Shown piece by piece: positions 52,403 through 61,697 of a stretch of 64,000 nt of DNA. This DNA is from CAZUNO01 sp964621445 [NCBI: Candidatus Hadarchaeota archaeon]. Its GTDB lineage: Archaea > CAYQAE01 > CAYVLA01. The stretch spans positions 162,834-226,833 of the forward strand of contig CAZUNO010000001.1 in NCBI GenBank assembly GCA_964621445.1, read 5' to 3'. The notes beneath the pieces were generated by a model, which saw only the letters and a program-made list of their open reading frames with translations, was not told the origin of the DNA and ran no database searches. Positions within the stretch are counted from its first letter, which is position 1. Each line of letters opens with the position of its first letter. The position numbers were made by a program, and so were the translations under genes.

Positions 52403-54727
52403 TCAATCTATAGATCTCTCTCGCAAGCATTCGACGATATCCATTTTCTGTATGGCCCTTATCGGGGATATCGCCGATAGAAGAAAGAATGATGCAACGG
52501 ACCCCAAGATCAGGCCTAGGGTTCCGGTGCTGATATTGATTGGATAGAAGAACATCAATTCGCTGTAAATATCCCTTAGAATTAGGGAGAAGAGATAACA
52601 TGTTGGTAAACCCAGCCCGGTGCTGATGACACCGAGTACAGTTATCTCCTGGAGGATCGTTTTCTCGGAGTCTCTCTTACTGTAACCTAGCATCTCGAGC
52701 AGACCATATTCCGATTTTCTTTCCAGTACGTTGATCAGGGAGACGGTTATCACGGTAACTATGAGCAGTGAGAGGTTCATGAAAAAGAAGAAGTATAGCA
52801 AACCTTTCATCTCGCCCACCATGGTATTCATCATGACCCCAAAATCATCGGAGCTTACCACATTTGAGATCTCTTTTCTCCCAAACATCTCCCTCTTCAG
52901 CTGTTGCGAGTCCTGGCGGGTTTTCAGGAAGAGACCGGTCGAATAATCGGGCAGACCACTTAGACTCTGAACCTTTGATTTTCCCAAGAAAACCGTATTT
53001 TCCCTCAGATCGGTGACTATTCCCTTGATCTCAAGAGGTTCCTCCCTTCCTCCCGATTTCACCATCATCTCATCCCCAACCGAGAGATCGAGTTGTTTAG
53101 CTATGTTGGTTGTTACCAGGCACCCGCTATTTCCATAATCCAAGCTTCCGGAGGTTATAATGAAATCTATCATCTTACTGGATGAGGTGATACCTAGAAG
53201 CTTGAGGTCCTTGCCCAGGGATTGACCGTATCCCAGGGCATAGGTTTCATATGATGTGATGCGATCCTCGAAATCTCCTGTGAATATATCCAACTTTTCA
53301 TCTGGCATGGGAGAGGTAAAGCTGATCTGTAGGTCCCAGTTCTGTTGATACTTCCAAAGCTCGGCCTGGCCAACAATGGAATCAATCATGATGACCCAGG
53401 CCCCCGAAATGCCAATGGTAAGTGCAAGAGCCATTATTAGCGCGATCAAACGCTTTGGTTTCCTAACCAGGTTTCTAAATGAGAATTTACCTAACTTGGA
53501 GAGATGCTCATCGATATTTAGTCTCACAATTTTTTCCTCTGAATCCCCGGACCTCATGGCCTCCCTGGCCGAGAGGTTGTTAATACGGTAGACGGAGATG
53601 AGAACGGGAAATATCACAAGGAAGGTACCCGCTACCACCGATATCAAGAAGGGCATGGCCGAGAACTTGGTTACTAAATCTACATCTAGAAAGATCTCCA
53701 TACCCGTTCCTGCCCACATGTATCCGACGAAGATGGCCATTAGTCCCCCCAATATACCGCATATTGCCCCCAGAATGGAGCCGAAGCATAGGTAGCTACC
53801 CATTATCCTCCTCCGTGAATATCCCATGGCCATCAAGACGCCGATCTCCTTCCGCTGACTCAGTATTATCTTACTCATGACCACAATTATCAGCACGGAA
53901 CCTATCATGGAGAAGATTATGGTCATTATTGGGATAACCTTCTCCTCCTCTTCGATGGCCGCTTCGAAGACTTGGTAGGTATACTCGTCCTCTCTATCCG
54001 AGATATCCAGAAGAATTGAACTACCGGCAATTCCCAGTATCTCATCCTTTATTATCCGTGGGTCAACATGTTCATCAAGTTCGATGAGAAGATTGTTGAG
54101 GGAAAGGGAGCTGAAGTTTCTAAGGGTGGCCATATCAACATAGGCCACCGCCTTGTCACCCGGCATGGGTATGGAGGAGCCAGGAACCGGGGGCACGGCC
54201 GAGTATTCAGCACTTCCGACATGCCCAATCACCTCAAAGGAACCGGTGTTGCCTGAAATCTGGGCCTGAATGGAGCTGCCTACCTCGAATGCGGGGTCTT
54301 TTCCTGCCAGGACGATATCTTTACCTACAATATCATCCCTGCCCTCTTTCAAGGAGAATGTATTCAGTCCCGGGTCTTTTACGCCAATAAAGAGGGCGGA
54401 TTTGTATTCCGGCGAGGTGAGGAACCCATCAAGTATTAGCCTGGACTCTACCCTCTCTATCCCCTTAACCTCCTCGAACCGTTGAACCAGAGATTCATTG
54501 CCCCCGCTGATTGATATCTCGAGATCCGCGTAATTCGCTTTCCGGAACATCTCCTCCCTGGTCTCGACCATCATGTCCTTTGCATACATACCCCCCACCA
54601 TGAGGCTGAGGGTGACTATGAATACCAGGGATATCCCAATAACCCTCCCTTTCATATCCCCTACGTCTTTGAACGGTTTCTTGAGAATTTTAGAAACCAC
54701 GATATCACAATTCGCTGAGTTTTCCAT
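52403..54727 (-). CDS. MacB/FtsX-type ABC transporter permease
   Basis: 774 residues with two FtsX modules. An N-terminal transmembrane segment (VIGISLVFIVTLSLMVGGMY) precedes a large extracytoplasmic domain (about 50-270), then three helices (IIFSMIGSVLIIVVMSKIIL and two more). The second half repeats the pattern after ALIMALALTIGISGAWVIMI and ends with three helices (FFFFMNLSLLIVTVITVSLINV...). Relatives extrude lipoproteins, peptides or drugs or act as mechanotransmitters. Its start region overlaps the ATPase gene end by 23 bases; the Met at residue 24 (MKGRVIG) is a possible alternative start. Confidence 0.92.
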   Translation of the reverse strand: MENSANCDIVVSKILKKPFKDVGDMKGRVIGISLVFIVTLSLMVGGMYAKDMMVETREEMFRKANYADLEISISGGNESLVQRFEEVKGIERVESRLILDGFLTSPEYKSALFIGVKDPGLNTFSLKEGRDDIVGKDIVLAGKDPAFEVGSSIQAQISGNTGSFEVIGHVGSAEYSAVPPVPGSSIPMPGDKAVAYVDMATLRNFSSLSLNNLLIELDEHVDPRIIKDEILGIAGSSILLDISDREDEYTYQVFEAAIEEEEKVIPIMTIIFSMIGSVLIIVVMSKIILSQRKEIGVLMAMGYSRRRIMGSYLCFGSILGAICGILGGLMAIFVGYMWAGTGMEIFLDVDLVTKFSAMPFLISVVAGTFLVIFPVLISVYRINNLSAREAMRSGDSEEKIVRLNIDEHLSKLGKFSFRNLVRKPKRLIALIMALALTIGISGAWVIMIDSIVGQAELWKYQQNWDLQISFTSPMPDEKLDIFTGDFEDRITSYETYALGYGQSLGKDLKLLGITSSSKMIDFIITSGSLDYGNSGCLVTTNIAKQLDLSVGDEMMVKSGGREEPLEIKGIVTDLRENTVFLGKSKVQSLSGLPDYSTGLFLKTRQDSQQLKREMFGRKEISNVVSSDDFGVMMNTMVGEMKGLLYFFFFMNLSLLIVTVITVSLINVLERKSEYGLLEMLGYSKRDSEKTILQEITVLGVISTGLGLPTCYLFSLILRDIYSELMFFYPINISTGTLGLILGSVASFFLLSAISPIRAIQKMDIVECLRERSID

Positions 54728-55379
54728 GCCTCAACTCGTAGATATTATCTGCGTACTCCCTAAGACCTCTATCGTGGCTGACTATGACCATGGTCGTTCC
54801 CAAGTTCCTGTTTACATCCCTCAGCAGCTCTATGATCTGCGTTGAGGTTTCCTCGTCGAGGTTGCCCGTGGGTTCATCTCCAAGAATTATCTGAGGGTCC
54901 TTGGCCAGCGCCCTAGCGATGGCCACTCTCTGCTGCTCCCCTCCGGATAACTGTTGGGGGAACTTTTCCATATCTCTATTCAACCCAACTTTTTCCAGAT
55001 ATTTCCCTGATTCCTCCCTCACTCTCTCCTGGTTCCAATCCTTAACTTCGCAGCCCAGTTCCACATTGTCCCTTGCATTCAAGGTCGGCATCAGGTTGTA
55101 GAACTGGAATATGAATCCGACTCTGGTTGCTCGATATTCTCTCAACTCTCCTCTTGAAAAGCTGGAAACGTCCTTTCCGTCAAAGGTTATCCTTCCTTCA
55201 TCGGCTGAGTCGATTCCCCCGAGGATATTGAGCAAGGTGGTTTTCCCGCTGCCAGATGGCCCCATGACCAGCGTCATATCCCCTTCTTGAACTCCGAGGC
55301 TAAGTCCATTTAGGACTCTTCTCTGGGTTTCCCCGCTCTTATAGGATTTATGGATATCAATGGCGCTCAAGAAACCCAT
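54705..55379 (-). CDS. ABC transporter ATP-binding protein (MacB/LolD type)
   Basis: 224 residues. Walker A is MGPSGSGKTTLLNILGG (40-47 core), Q-loop in VGFIFQFYNLMPTLNARDNVELG, signature LSGGEQQRVAIARALA, Walker B with IILGDEPTGNLD and the H-loop TMVIVSHDRGL. The FQFYNL-x-P-x-L-x-A-x-x-N pattern is typical of LolD/MacB ATPases. Pairs with the overlapping permease gene downstream. Confidence 0.95.
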   Translation of the reverse strand: MGFLSAIDIHKSYKSGETQRRVLNGLSLGVQEGDMTLVMGPSGSGKTTLLNILGGIDSADEGRITFDGKDVSSFSRGELREYRATRVGFIFQFYNLMPTLNARDNVELGCEVKDWNQERVREESGKYLEKVGLNRDMEKFPQQLSGGEQQRVAIARALAKDPQIILGDEPTGNLDEETSTQIIELLRDVNRNLGTTMVIVSHDRGLREYADNIYELRHGKLSEL

Positions 55380-55477
55380 TTTTTACCTCTCCCTTCTATA
55401 GGCAATTTCAGGCCTTCCGTAGTCCCAGTTAAGAGAGTTAGGATGGATAAGCATCATATCAGTTTTCGAATTCAAGG

Positions 55478-55535
55478 CTTAAATCCTTTGACGATTTAAG
55501 AGCTATGTTTTCAATTTACTGTGATAAAAGCTCTT
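55478..55535. promoter_or_regulatory. Two overlapping inverted repeats upstream of the ABC transporter genes
   Basis: CTTAAATC (55478-55485) and GATTTAAG (55493-55500) form a perfect eight-base dyad with a seven-base spacer. A second dyad, AAGAGCT (55498-55504) and AGCTCTT (55529-55535), starts inside the first. They lie 100-155 bases before the ATPase ATG, in a gene-free stretch of 295 bases divergent to the propeller gene at 55675, and could be operators or overlapping TATA elements. The octamer GATTTAAG also occurs in the promoter at 37473-37480. Confidence 0.4.
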
Positions 55536-55674
55536 AGAGGTGAGCATTGATCGCGGCTTGTTGGGTATCATGTTTTTGAAGCTTCATCCTCCAAAGTTTT
55601 CCGACCACCTCAGGGACCGGAAATGAGTATGGATTATCTTTTTAAGTAGAGGTCAGGGCAATCCGTCCTCAAGG

Positions 55675-56508
55675 TTGTTAAACGTGAGGGAGAAAACCCT
55701 TGTCAAGGAGCCGAATTACATTTCCGATACCTGTGAGGCGGGGCCCTTTGTATGGCGTGACAGATTGATGTTGATGGAGTGCATTCGCAAGCGATTGTCC
55801 ACGGGGAAGATGGATCTATCTATAATTATAAAGGATGTGGGGACCGATGAGCAGTTGGCTCGCTTTGGTGCAGGATATGGTCTGGCCTGCGTTATCCCAT
55901 ATGGAAAGGAGCTTTTCGTCTATGCGTCTAGATGGCAGAATGAAACCTGGAATGATGTAACCCTGTTTCACTCGGAAGATATGAAGAAGTGGACCCACAG
56001 CCTCGTCCTCCGGCAGAATCCCAAAGAGCATCTGTTCAACAGCTCAGTATGCGCCACTGACAAGGGCTTCGTCATGTCCTATGAGTCAAATGATCCCCAG
56101 TACGTTCCCTTCAGCGTTAAATTTGCCAGATCCTCGGACCTGTTGCATTGGGATAGGGTCGATGGTGCCGTGCTCGGGCCCCATAGATATGCAGCCTGTC
56201 CCTGTATCCGGTACAATGATGGTTACTACTATGTTCTCTATGCGGTCCATTTGGAGCCGGATTGGCGTTTCGAAACCTACATATCCCGTTCCCGGGACTT
56301 GATCTCCTGGGAGGATTCACCCAAAAACCCAATAATCGATCCGGAGGATGGAGAGGGCATAAATGCCTCTGACCCTGACCTTGTGGAATACAAAGGAAAG
56401 GTCTATCTCTATTACGCGATCGGTGACCAGAGAACCTATGTAAAACTGAAAAGGGCTAGCTTCGATGGCAGTCTTGGGGATTTCCTGATGTGGTGTTACG
56501 AGAACTGA
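55675..56508 (+). CDS. GH43-like five-bladed propeller protein
   Basis: 277 residues. Propeller blades are seen at LFHSEDMKKWTHS, FARSSDLLHWDRVDG and ISRSRDLISWEDS, with CPCIRYNDGYYYVLYAV and ASDPDLVEYKGKVYLYYAI typical of GH43/GH130-related proteins. The catalytic acids cannot be assigned with confidence, so it may be a glycosidase, phosphorylase or binding protein. Start is TTG at 55675 or GTG at 55684, about 30 bases after a TTTTTAAG element. No signal peptide. Confidence 0.75.
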   Translation: MLNVREKTLVKEPNYISDTCEAGPFVWRDRLMLMECIRKRLSTGKMDLSIIIKDVGTDEQLARFGAGYGLACVIPYGKELFVYASRWQNETWNDVTLFHSEDMKKWTHSLVLRQNPKEHLFNSSVCATDKGFVMSYESNDPQYVPFSVKFARSSDLLHWDRVDGAVLGPHRYAACPCIRYNDGYYYVLYAVHLEPDWRFETYISRSRDLISWEDSPKNPIIDPEDGEGINASDPDLVEYKGKVYLYYAIGDQRTYVKLKRASFDGSLGDFLMWCYEN

Positions 56509-56554
56509 TATCGATGGCAATTAACTTGGACTAATTGCACCATGATTGTCGTGG

Positions 56555-58120
56555 CTACGGGGAAAAGTTGAGCCCGGCAAGCGGATTGCCCTCCAGGTCT
56601 GTGAACCTGATGAAGAATCCCCAGGGTCCCTCACGGTTGAGGACCTTCACAAGAATCCGATTTGATCCGGCATCAAGTTTGATGGGAACGACATCGGAGT
56701 CCAGGTGCACTCCTCTGTTTCCCTCGTATCTGTGTACCTCCCGTCCGTTTATCATGACAAGACCGTCATCGCTGGATCCGAACCTGAGCTGGACCTCTGT
56801 ACTTCTTGGGGAGGTCACCTCGCAGAGGGCATATGCAACGCATCCGCCGGTATAGTCATGGTGACCATAGATCTCCCCCAGTCCAACGGCTCCGGCGTGG
56901 GATGGATAAGGTCGCCAGGAAACCTCCAATCCCTTCCCAGGGTAGACCTCGTCCAGGTCAATGGATCGATCAGGCGGGAAGGTTGCTTCTATTGAGCCTC
57001 CAGACGCATCGAAGGGACCTATGATATACCAGGCCGGAACCATACCCGGGACCTTCCTTGAATGCATGTAGAACCCACGGGGTTGGATCCTGGTTGCGGC
57101 CATCTCCTCGGGCTCCCGACCGAGGTCTAGTGCACCAGTTTGGCGGATCTCGTCATTTATTGATCTCAACTCCTCGACGAGTTCACGGCGTGTGTTCCAG
57201 CCCCTGAAGTCCTCCAGCCCCTCCCCGATGATTGCATAGGTGCAAAGGGCAGATGCCCCCTCCCTAACGAAATCCTCGACCTGTTCCCTGATCTCAGAGG
57301 GTCTGAGTGGAGATAGTTTGCTCATGCGTCTCTTGCTGGTCTCTGGCTCCCAGAAACCCTGGTAGATCCCCATGAAGGGTATTCCTGGAGCTCTCCGCCT
57401 GGCATCGGTCAGTATCCACTGTGTGTCGTAGCTGGTCATGGGCCTGTCGTAGCCGTGTGCCATGAATGGGTAGAAGTAAAGAGCTATCATATCGCAGGTG
57501 TCGGGCCCGAAGTTGCGCAGGGTGGTGGCCCCGCTGTGGCCCGCTATCACCGGATGGTTTTCGGGATCATTGCGCTTAACGGCGGCGTAGAGCCCCCTCA
57601 TCGCGGAAAGCGCGTACCCGGGCGTGTCATCCAGTGCCCAGTAGCCCCAAAGGTTTGGCGAGTCATGGATTTGCGCGATCTCCTTCTCAAGTCGCCCTGG
57701 CCAAAAGAGTATCGTGGAAAGCTGGTGCCCGGAGGACCGGGTGCCGCCGTATCCCCGATGGCAACCGGCTAGCTTGGATTGATCAGCAGACTCGTAGAGG
57801 ATTAACTCATCATCGATCTGGATAACAGATGGTCCTGGTAGTGGCCGGCCGTTTGCTATGGGTAACTTTACCTCATCTGGACCGATTTTTTCCGCTAGCC
57901 GTGGGCGCCCGTGGATATGTTCCGTAATCGAATACATGACACGGATTCCATTATCCCGGCAGAACCTACCTTCAGGTGAGGAGAGGTCCAGGAATGTTTT
58001 GCCGCCCGTAACGAAGTTCATCCCGGCATTCCTTGCCAGGCGAAGGTCCTTTAGGCTACTTGCACCAAATGTTCCCGTGGCTGGTTCACCATCGATTTCG
58101 AATTCGGTGTGGATCTTCAT
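56555..58120 (-). CDS. TIM-barrel glycosidase-like protein with C-terminal beta-sandwich
   Basis: 521 residues, family not named with confidence. The N-terminal 330 residues look like a glycoside-hydrolase-type barrel (FVTGGKTFLDLSSPEG, LWGYWALDDTPGYALSAM, YFYPFMAHGYDRPM, FMGIYQGFWEPE). The C-terminal 170 residues form a jelly-roll like that in many sugar-active enzymes (WYIIGPFDASGGSIEATFPPD, FGSSDDGLVMINGREVHRYEG, LDAGSNRILVKVLNREG). No signal peptide. Convergent with the propeller gene. Probably part of the same sugar-degradation set. Confidence 0.65.
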   Translation of the reverse strand: MKIHTEFEIDGEPATGTFGASSLKDLRLARNAGMNFVTGGKTFLDLSSPEGRFCRDNGIRVMYSITEHIHGRPRLAEKIGPDEVKLPIANGRPLPGPSVIQIDDELILYESADQSKLAGCHRGYGGTRSSGHQLSTILFWPGRLEKEIAQIHDSPNLWGYWALDDTPGYALSAMRGLYAAVKRNDPENHPVIAGHSGATTLRNFGPDTCDMIALYFYPFMAHGYDRPMTSYDTQWILTDARRRAPGIPFMGIYQGFWEPETSKRRMSKLSPLRPSEIREQVEDFVREGASALCTYAIIGEGLEDFRGWNTRRELVEELRSINDEIRQTGALDLGREPEEMAATRIQPRGFYMHSRKVPGMVPAWYIIGPFDASGGSIEATFPPDRSIDLDEVYPGKGLEVSWRPYPSHAGAVGLGEIYGHHDYTGGCVAYALCEVTSPRSTEVQLRFGSSDDGLVMINGREVHRYEGNRGVHLDSDVVPIKLDAGSNRILVKVLNREGPWGFFIRFTDLEGNPLAGLNFSP

Positions 58121-58369
58121 ATTTGGCTGATTACGGTCTTTCCTGTTAAATGGAGCGCCAAGGCCATCAAGGGAATACCTTCTCCCTGGGATCGGAGAAT
58201 GACGGGGAAAGTACCACTGTTAATTGTTGAGGGAATATCGCTTCTTTTCATCATCCATCTAGGTCGGATTGAGCGGTCTTATAGTAGCCCAGGTGCTGAA
58301 TCTTGTTGCGCCTAAGAACCCCTGTGTCTATACAGCAATCAAACCCCCAGAACTCCGCCCTTTGGATTG

Positions 58370-59476
58370 TCAGGCGTACCGGTCAAGTAACTCTTTCTTC
58401 AGTTCCATGTAGTACTCAAAATTGCTGAAAGGAATATCAGGCGGAATATTGTGATCCACAAAAGGGATATAGCCACCAGAAGAGAGCAGGAAAGGAAGCT
58501 TGCTTGTAAGCTCCTTCTCAATGCTCTTTTTGTCCCTGGCGAGCACTCGTTTGTCAATCCCTCCCATAAGGGCCAAATCATTACCGTATTTCTTGCGGAG
58601 AGCAACAGGATTCATCTCAGGTCCGGCTGCTTGCTCCAGAGGCCAGATTCCAGTCACCCCACCTTCTATGAATAGTGGAATCAATACATCAAAGTTCCCA
58701 TCACTATCTATATTGAAGATCCTAATTCCATGACTGCGCAGGAAACCGATAAGCTTCTTGTAGAATGGTAGGAAGAACTCGCGGAACTGCCTCGGCGATA
58801 TTAGTGGGGCGCCTTTGTAGGCAAGATCCTCAGGGAAATTGAAGAAATCGAAATTTACCTCTTTCACTGCCTTCTGGAGCGCCCTGGCAGTAAAATCTGC
58901 GAGGAAATCAACCATCTCATGGATGAGGAGAGGTTGCTCATGGAAAGCCATGGAAAGACGCTTTGTCCCGAGCCACTGGCGCAATGTCCAGTAGGTACCT
59001 ATATACGCCGGGGGACGCAGCTGGTAGTCTCTTTCTCTCCAGGTCTCTACCTTTTCTTGCCATAGCTTAGGGGAAGGATATCGCTCGGGCGTTTCAGGAT
59101 TGTATCTCTGCTTGAGCTTCAAGAAGTCCTCCCGATCCTTAACGGGATATTCAAGAAACTGTGGCATGAACTCGTCGCTTGTTTTCAGGTGCTTGGCCTT
59201 GATGCCATCTGGTCCAATTGAAATAGTGTATTCCTCGGTTTCCTCAACCAGTTTCTGCTCAAATTGTGGAATCATTCCAAGATTCGGGGCATCAGCGGTA
59301 TGGCGGAAATCCCCTATCTCGAAGTAATCTTTCCAGTCTACTCCACTGGGCAAACCTTCATTATGCCACAGTTCAGCTGTACCTTTCAGTAAACCGAGTT
59401 CATAGTTGGGTAGTCTGTCTACTGTTTGAAATCGCATTATTCGCGTGAATCTTTCTCTTTCGTTCATGGTAACCAT
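58370..59476 (-). CDS. Uroporphyrinogen-decarboxylase-fold methyltransferase-like protein
   Basis: 368 residues. The UroD/MtaA fold is seen at MNERERFTRIMRFQTVDRLPNYE, LEYPVKDREDFLKL, FNFPEDLAYKGAPLISPRQFREFFLPFYKKL, and FNIDSDGNFDVLIPLFIEGGVTGIWPLEQAAG, followed by LALMGGIDKRVLA. Such proteins are numerous in sugar-degrading bacteria and in methanogen-type methyl transfer, and are rarely true haem enzymes. The role here is open. No start-site problem is seen; the Met at residue 4 is an alternative. Confidence 0.85.
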   Translation of the reverse strand: MVTMNERERFTRIMRFQTVDRLPNYELGLLKGTAELWHNEGLPSGVDWKDYFEIGDFRHTADAPNLGMIPQFEQKLVEETEEYTISIGPDGIKAKHLKTSDEFMPQFLEYPVKDREDFLKLKQRYNPETPERYPSPKLWQEKVETWRERDYQLRPPAYIGTYWTLRQWLGTKRLSMAFHEQPLLIHEMVDFLADFTARALQKAVKEVNFDFFNFPEDLAYKGAPLISPRQFREFFLPFYKKLIGFLRSHGIRIFNIDSDGNFDVLIPLFIEGGVTGIWPLEQAAGPEMNPVALRKKYGNDLALMGGIDKRVLARDKKSIEKELTSKLPFLLSSGGYIPFVDHNIPPDIPFSNFEYYMELKKELLDRYA

Positions 59477-59575
59477 CTGCTAGGTATCGGCGTCCATCCT
59501 TAAGCCCGGTCTGCCGTGGATGTACATATTCATCTTGGCGAGCTTCGACAAGGGAAATAGAGTTGGAACTGAAAA

Positions 59576-59700
59576 GAATTGGAGGGGCGGGAAGAGGAAT
59601 ACAAGGAGATTCTGAATGTGATGTCCCGTGAAGATGTAGTACCGGAGGAGTAGGTATAGAGGTTTCTTTTTCTGCATGCTTAGACCTTCAGCTTGTAGAC
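59576..59700 (+). repeat. Direct repeat, copy 1 (decayed gene tail)
   Basis: About 125 bases similar to 61910-62033. The core is near identical and encodes ELEGREEEYKEILNVMSRED-VVPEE-stop in one frame; most core differences from copy 2 are synonymous in that frame, so it was once coding. A stop just upstream (TGA) breaks the frame in this copy. The two copies flank the calcium-loop and CEFTW protein genes. Confidence 0.6.
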
Positions 59701-59749
59701 ATTTTTGTCACGTTGGATAAGTGGCTGTTTGCCTTTTGTGAGGGGTTGG

Positions 59750-60457
59750 TCAGTCCCGGGAGTTGTCCAAAAGGGAATGATTCACACTCATATAGCCTGA
59801 CTTGGTCAAGACCTCAAAGACATCCATCCTACCGTCCATGTCAGAGTCGTACTCGCGGTAGTTGAAGCCGCAAGGATCGGTTGCTCCGTTGTTCTTCCGG
59901 GCAACCTCTGGAAGGAAGTAGCTCCTTTCCTCTTCACGAGGCTTTCCGTGCTTGTCGAACCAGACAACCCTGTCGTACTTTCCATCACCATCGGTATCGT
60001 AGGAGATCATGGACGGAATTCTCCTGCCCCCCCTGATGAAGGCCACATAGTCGAAAAGCCCGTCTCCGTTCGTGTCCTCCGCCACGGTTTTGGGCGGATT
60101 TCTGGACATGTAAGGCGCCAACATATCGGTCATCTCCCAGTCGATCCTTCCATCATAGTCCCTGTCCTTTTGCCAGGTCGTTATTCTCTCGACTCCATCG
60201 GGCATACTCTCCTCGTGAACTTTGATCCAGAAGTCTGCGACACCGTCCATGTTCGTGTCGTAGGCCCAGGTCTCGTTTTCTCCATCGTGATCGTAGTCCG
60301 ATGCCGAGAGAAGCACCGCTTGCCTCATCCACGAGGAAAGCATCTTTTCGTCCGTGGAGGGCCCCGGAAGGAGCAAACATGCACTACCCAGGATCAACCC
60401 GATAAATAGGACAAGGACAACCACTTTCCAGTTCAAAAGCTCATCACCTGAGGACAC
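59750..60457 (-). CDS. Anchored protein with six DxDxDG calcium-binding loops
   Basis: 235 residues. An N-terminal hydrophobic segment (WKVVVLVLFIGLILGSAC) is a signal or anchor with a Cys at its end. Six loops follow the DxDxDG(x)xD plan: DYDHDGENE, DTNMDGVAD, DRDYDGRID, DTNGDGLFD, DTDGDGKYD and DSDMDGRMD. Such loops bind calcium in thrombospondin-type-3, dockerin-like and bacterial surface repeats. No catalytic domain accompanies them, so a calcium-stabilised surface or adhesion role is likely. Start is a GTG 23-27 bases after a TAAATAAAGG element. Confidence 0.78.
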   Translation of the reverse strand: MSSGDELLNWKVVVLVLFIGLILGSACLLLPGPSTDEKMLSSWMRQAVLLSASDYDHDGENETWAYDTNMDGVADFWIKVHEESMPDGVERITTWQKDRDYDGRIDWEMTDMLAPYMSRNPPKTVAEDTNGDGLFDYVAFIRGGRRIPSMISYDTDGDGKYDRVVWFDKHGKPREEERSYFLPEVARKNNGATDPCGFNYREYDSDMDGRMDVFEVLTKSGYMSVNHSLLDNSRD

Positions 60458-60572
60458 GCGAAGAAAAACAGCGGCCTTTATTTACGCGGCACCGGAAATG
60501 GAACCGATATTGCACCCCCGTCAGCGAACTGAGCCAGTTTCGCACATCGAATCGTTGTTTACCTGGGGTCAC

Positions 60573-61682
60573 CTATTCTACCCAAATCTTCGCGTAGAAG
60601 TAGTTGTACCAGAGGTCGCCCGACGGCTCAATGCCCCTGTAGGCTATAGACCAAAAGTCACCTGTCTGACTTCCGTAGTTCTGAACCCAGTTACGGAAAG
60701 AATCCTCTGGACAATGGTAGAGCTGTCGGCTGTACTCTCCTCCCCACCCATAAATGTTTCCAGAATACGAGCTGTGCAGCGTCCCGGCCCAGATTGTCTG
60801 GTATCCTACGAGCTGACCATCATCATTGTACAACTTAAGGTAAAGGCCGGTATTGGCGCCTGCGTCAGCATCACCACTTTTCTTAACGTCTAGGCCCACA
60901 TTTACCTTGCTCCATGTCCTTGCGTCTCCAGTTCCACCCGGCCGGTGCCTCGGGTCTGCCTCTGCAACAGTGGATATCCAAGTAAACTCACAGGGGGCAC
61001 CGTTGTTATCACGCGCATATGCTTCTAGTGGGCCATCGCCATAGAGAGATGACTTGCGCCAGCCCGTTAGGGCGTTGCCTCCATAACTAGTACGGCGCAT
61101 CTTGGTTTTGGGCCAGCTGCCATCACAGTTCCTACCCCACTCGTAGTCAATGTATCCCAGGGGCTCGACGCCCCCAGTGGACAACTCCTTGAACTCAGGG
61201 AACGTCTTGTTCCATAGTATGCTGTCCCAGATGGCGTGCTTCTCTTCCCCCGACAGACTGAAGTATCGCTCTAGGAACTCCGGCGAGGTGATGACGGATC
61301 GGACCTTAGCTCTCTCCTCATCCGTCATATACGTGGTGTACCGTGTTAGGAACAGTTGCCTGATGTCATACGGCATGCTTCCCTCGAAGGCAAACCACCT
61401 CTTCTTGTCCTCTGGCAGATCCGCAAGGCTTACGTTTTCGTAGGTATAGGAGACAAAGTTCTTGTCCGTGTAGCAGATCTCCTTCCATTCTCCAGGGTCC
61501 TCCACAATCGTGCCATCTGCCTTTGCCCCGACGAACACCTTCCAATCCTCGACGAACTCCAGCCATTCCTGCTCCATCTCTGACTGACTATCGGATTCAG
61601 AAGTGCCCATCGCCACGAGCACGCCCATTCCTAGCGCGACCGACAAGAACAGACCGACCATATACCACCCAACTCGATTCAT
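60573..61682 (-). CDS. Secreted CEFTW-motif protein
   Basis: 369 residues from the ATG at 61682, which has GGGAGA seven bases upstream. N-terminal signal peptide (WYMVGLFLSVALGMGVLVAM). Acidic helical N-terminal half (about 30-190), then a beta-rich half with GAPCEFTWISTVAEADP, a Gly/Ser-rich section, and Trp/Tyr-rich end (YGWGGEYSRQLYHCPEDSF...DFWSIAYRGIEPSGDLWYNYFYAKIW). It shares CEFTW and the order of parts with the frameshifted gene at 63081-63999. No known domain. Confidence 0.65.
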   Translation of the reverse strand: MNRVGWYMVGLFLSVALGMGVLVAMGTSESDSQSEMEQEWLEFVEDWKVFVGAKADGTIVEDPGEWKEICYTDKNFVSYTYENVSLADLPEDKKRWFAFEGSMPYDIRQLFLTRYTTYMTDEERAKVRSVITSPEFLERYFSLSGEEKHAIWDSILWNKTFPEFKELSTGGVEPLGYIDYEWGRNCDGSWPKTKMRRTSYGGNALTGWRKSSLYGDGPLEAYARDNNGAPCEFTWISTVAEADPRHRPGGTGDARTWSKVNVGLDVKKSGDADAGANTGLYLKLYNDDGQLVGYQTIWAGTLHSSYSGNIYGWGGEYSRQLYHCPEDSFRNWVQNYGSQTGDFWSIAYRGIEPSGDLWYNYFYAKIWVE

Positions 61683-61697
61683 CTTACAATCTCCCAC

